DNA of 38,412 bases from Candidatus Berkelbacteria bacterium (lineage in GTDB: Bacteria; Patescibacteriota; UBA1384; 2-12-FULL-50-11), in assembly GCA_016213365.1 (NCBI GenBank), contig JACRAP010000009.1, positions 1 to 38,412 of the forward strand, given 5' to 3'. Made by a program: the position numbers and the translations under genes. A model generated the notes under the pieces. The model was not told the DNA's origin. It saw nothing but the letters and a program-made list of their open reading frames with translations, and did not search any database. Below are positions 35,891-38,412 of the stretch, piece after piece (position 1 is the stretch's first letter; each line of letters opens with the position of its first letter).

Positions 35891-38412
35891 ATGAGAATTG
35901 AAGGCGGTGGTTCAGGGATTGATCCAAACGAGGAGCAGGTAGCTCCGGGTTCAGAGACACAATCGGCTGAAGAGCCAACAAAGACAAGTCTAAGAGAACG
36001 TTTAAAGGGTGGTATCGATAACTTCAAGGAAAAACTCAAAGAGCGTCGAGAAAATAACGAAATAAAACGAAACAACGAAGAGGCGCAAGAGCGAAGACTC
36101 AACCAGCTCACCGAAGTTCTAAAACAAGCACGCACTCCCGAAGAAATTCAAAATGCGATGCTTGACGTTAGCTTTAAAGACTTTAGAGATGCAGAGCTTC
36201 GCGGAAAATACGGCAAATCTGCGCTCGGAAAACTTAAGGCGTTAATGAGCGGCGAGTACGATTTGAAATACGATAACGACCAAAATGTTATCGAAATTAA
36301 TCCAAATTTTGGCGATCTAAATGTAGCCACAGAAGCTGGACGCAGACTAGTTTCAACTGTTTTTAATAAACGTACGGCTATAAGCGCGGTGATGCTTGCA
36401 GGGCTGGGATTGCTTACGGGTGGCGTCGGTTGGGCGGCAGGCGGCGTTGTGCTAGGCGGAGTTGGCGGTAGGGGTATGGCCGAAATGTACGAACTTTTTA
36501 CCGGGACAACTAGAGAAGCGCGTTCGAACGTACTTTACGCCGAACTGGCTAGGTATAATCAGTTACGCGAAATTGCAAAAGACGCAAACACAGACAGCGA
36601 CCCAGTATCCAAAAACAAAAAACTTGTTGAGTTAGTGGATATTTTTTACAAACAAGGCGAGGACGCTGTAGTTAACGAACTAAAAGAAGCCAACCAACAA
36701 CTTGAAGTAAGACAAGCGCGCTTTGAAAAAAACAGAAATAGATTGCACACAGTTGGCGAGGTCGTTGGTGGTATCGCAGGGCTAACATCGGTACTAAACG
36801 GCGGTGTTGAACATCTAGATTTTGATTTCTTTAACAAGGAAAACGGTCAGTCAATTTTTCACGGTGTTCAACAATACGGCGACTCCTATTCATTCCTTTA
36901 TTCTTCTGGGCAAGAAGCTGGTTTGGCCAATCAGTTGGGGGCAACAATCCAAGGAATCGGTCAATATGGCGGTCACGCACTCGAGGGCGTTACTACCGCA
37001 AAAGTAGTTGCTTATACTGTCGCCGAGCGAATTTTACCGGTGTTAGTGGCGTCTTCGATTGCTGGTGGATCGTTAGGCAGATTTGCTGAAAGGTTTGGCG
37101 GTGATAAATTCAATCCAGATAACTATATAACCAAAAAACAAATCGACGGTTCATACCATATCTTCTCTAAAGAAGAAGACGGATCGATTTTAAGGTGGAC
37201 CGAAAAAGTTACGGAAGAAGAAAGTGAAGTTGACGGCAAAAAAATTAAAGCAAAAAAGAAGGAATGGATTAAGGAGTCGGTTGATTTAAACGACTTACCG
37301 CCCGGCGCTATAGATAAATTTAAGCTTCGAAGCGAACAATCGGCCGAAAATAAGTCCGAACGGCTTAAAGATAAAATTGAAACGCCTAACGAGTACATAA
37401 GACGAATTGCAGACGAAAATCAAAATGCAGTACCAGTCGATAACTGGAATTGGAATAATTTAGACCCCGAAGAGAATTTAGCTGAGCTTAAACAAAGCGA
37501 CATTAATAAACTTGAAAAATGGTATTACGTTGAAAGTGCAACAAAACAACCAGACGGGCGAATTATTAAGAGCCCAAAGCTTTCCAGTGACGGTAAAATA
37601 ATAGACGTAGCAGTGCTTGGTGTGGATATAAATAATAATAGAATTGCGTATTTAGAGGGCGCAACAACAGACGGTGGCGTATTTCACAGGAAATTAACTG
37701 TAACTCGTCTTGATGATTTCTTAAAACATTTCGCACTTCACCAGCGAGCAGGAGCAACGGACAATAACGACCAAAGAGAGGAGACTAACGATAATACAGA
37801 AAGAGATACTAATACTTCCCTAAAAGACAAGCTCGATAAAATAAATAACGATTTAGAGGAACTTGCCAGTGCCCACGAACGTGGTGAAAGAATTCAACCG
37901 CTTTCAAATAAAGAAAGGTCTTTAGTTAAAAACTATTTATTATTTAGAGATATCCTAAATAAACAACATGTCCCAAAAGGTGTAAAAAACACTATTAGAA
38001 ATGATATAGCTAGGGTGGGTAACTTGGATCTTGAAAATGACAAGTTGTTAATAAGGCATAGTAAACTTCTTAGAATTTTTATTGACGAGAACGGCGCTGA
38101 AGAATTTTCAAATTATATTAGATCGGCCGTTCATTCTGTTAAGAACAAACTTAACGAGCTAGGCGTAGATTATTTAGATTGGACGGACAGCCCATCTTGG
38201 GTTGCCAAAGAGCTTTTAGGATATTTAGATAATCATTCTGAGAGTGATATAAATAGTACGAGAGAAATTTTATCGGACGATCGATTGAAGAAAGAAATAA
38301 TTAATCGTAGAATTGGCTTAGAATTTTACAACTCCAGAGGGCATAAATCTGATGAGCTAAATAGGGCCATCGACGAAAGTGCGGATAAAGATTCTATCCG
38401 TGAAATTTTAAA
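35891..38412 (+). CDS. giant uncharacterised charged/coiled-coil protein with Gly-rich hydrophobic segments, truncated by right edge
   Basis: Read codon by codon from ATG 35891 without a stop to the window end (840 codons): MRIEGGGSGIDPNEEQVAPGSETQ...TAISAVMLAGLGLLTGGVGWAAGGVVLGGVGGRGMAEMYELF...; absent from the supplied ORF track because it lacks a stop in the window. Confidence 0.85.
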   Translation, partial: MRIEGGGSGIDPNEEQVAPGSETQSAEEPTKTSLRERLKGGIDNFKEKLKERRENNEIKRNNEEAQERRLNQLTEVLKQARTPEEIQNAMLDVSFKDFRDAELRGKYGKSALGKLKALMSGEYDLKYDNDQNVIEINPNFGDLNVATEAGRRLVSTVFNKRTAISAVMLAGLGLLTGGVGWAAGGVVLGGVGGRGMAEMYELFTGTTREARSNVLYAELARYNQLREIAKDANTDSDPVSKNKKLVELVDIFYKQGEDAVVNELKEANQQLEVRQARFEKNRNRLHTVGEVVGGIAGLTSVLNGGVEHLDFDFFNKENGQSIFHGVQQYGDSYSFLYSSGQEAGLANQLGATIQGIGQYGGHALEGVTTAKVVAYTVAERILPVLVASSIAGGSLGRFAERFGGDKFNPDNYITKKQIDGSYHIFSKEEDGSILRWTEKVTEEESEVDGKKIKAKKKEWIKESVDLNDLPPGAIDKFKLRSEQSAENKSERLKDKIETPNEYIRRIADENQNAVPVDNWNWNNLDPEENLAELKQSDINKLEKWYYVESATKQPDGRIIKSPKLSSDGKIIDVAVLGVDINNNRIAYLEGATTDGGVFHRKLTVTRLDDFLKHFALHQRAGATDNNDQREETNDNTERDTNTSLKDKLDKINNDLEELASAHERGERIQPLSNKERSLVKNYLLFRDILNKQHVPKGVKNTIRNDIARVGNLDLENDKLLIRHSKLLRIFIDENGAEEFSNYIRSAVHSVKNKLNELGVDYLDWTDSPSWVAKELLGYLDNHSESDINSTREILSDDRLKKEIINRRIGLEFYNSRGHKSDELNRAIDESADKDSIREIL

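Noticed and set aside
1-38412. UGA recoded as glycine (code 25), as in some CPR lineages
   Set aside because: Large ORFs read through without internal TGA, and dnaG and the UDG ORF end in TGA at natural positions, so the standard code fits.
1-38412. CRISPR array, prophage, transposon or toxin-antitoxin module
   Set aside because: No regular direct repeats with unique spacers, and no integrase, transposase, phage structural or recognisable toxin genes were found.

Overview
38.4 kb of a compact bacterial chromosome whose gene content and small-protein repertoire resemble Candidate Phyla Radiation/Patescibacteria; that placement is inference only. The standard genetic code appears to be used, because dnaG and the uracil-DNA glycosylase ORF both end in TGA. 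Most of the window is recognisable housekeeping: femX-like (partial), murE-like, polA, holA-like, DUF2207-like, lepB, rpsT, DHH phosphoesterase, rpsO, pnp, family-4 UDG, RNase J, ftsK, a RodZ-like HTH protein, recA, recX, ppsA, pyrG, SIMPL, msrB, tag, DUF2157, tRNA-Ser(GGA), dnaG and rpoD. The last gene runs off the right edge and is absent from the supplied ORF track: an open reading frame of at least 840 codons encoding a giant uncharacterised protein. Points worth a second look: (1) degenerate tandem copies of the tRNA-Ser 5' end upstream of the tRNA, each with a similar foldable hairpin; (2) four minus-strand monocistronic genes with strong Shine-Dalgarno sites and GC-rich hairpins (GCAA and UUCG tetraloops), set among genes with many leaderless-type starts; (3) -10-like hexamers 6-11 nt before many start codons; (4) a twin palindrome TTATACAAGTATAA around the RNase J stop codon; (5) a CCCTAAA-rich inverted-repeat block between ftsK and a RodZ-like gene; (6) an inverted repeat between the divergent CHAP and SIMPL genes; (7) secreted CHAP and matrixin-type enzymes. 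No CRISPR array, transposase, integrase or prophage module was seen.
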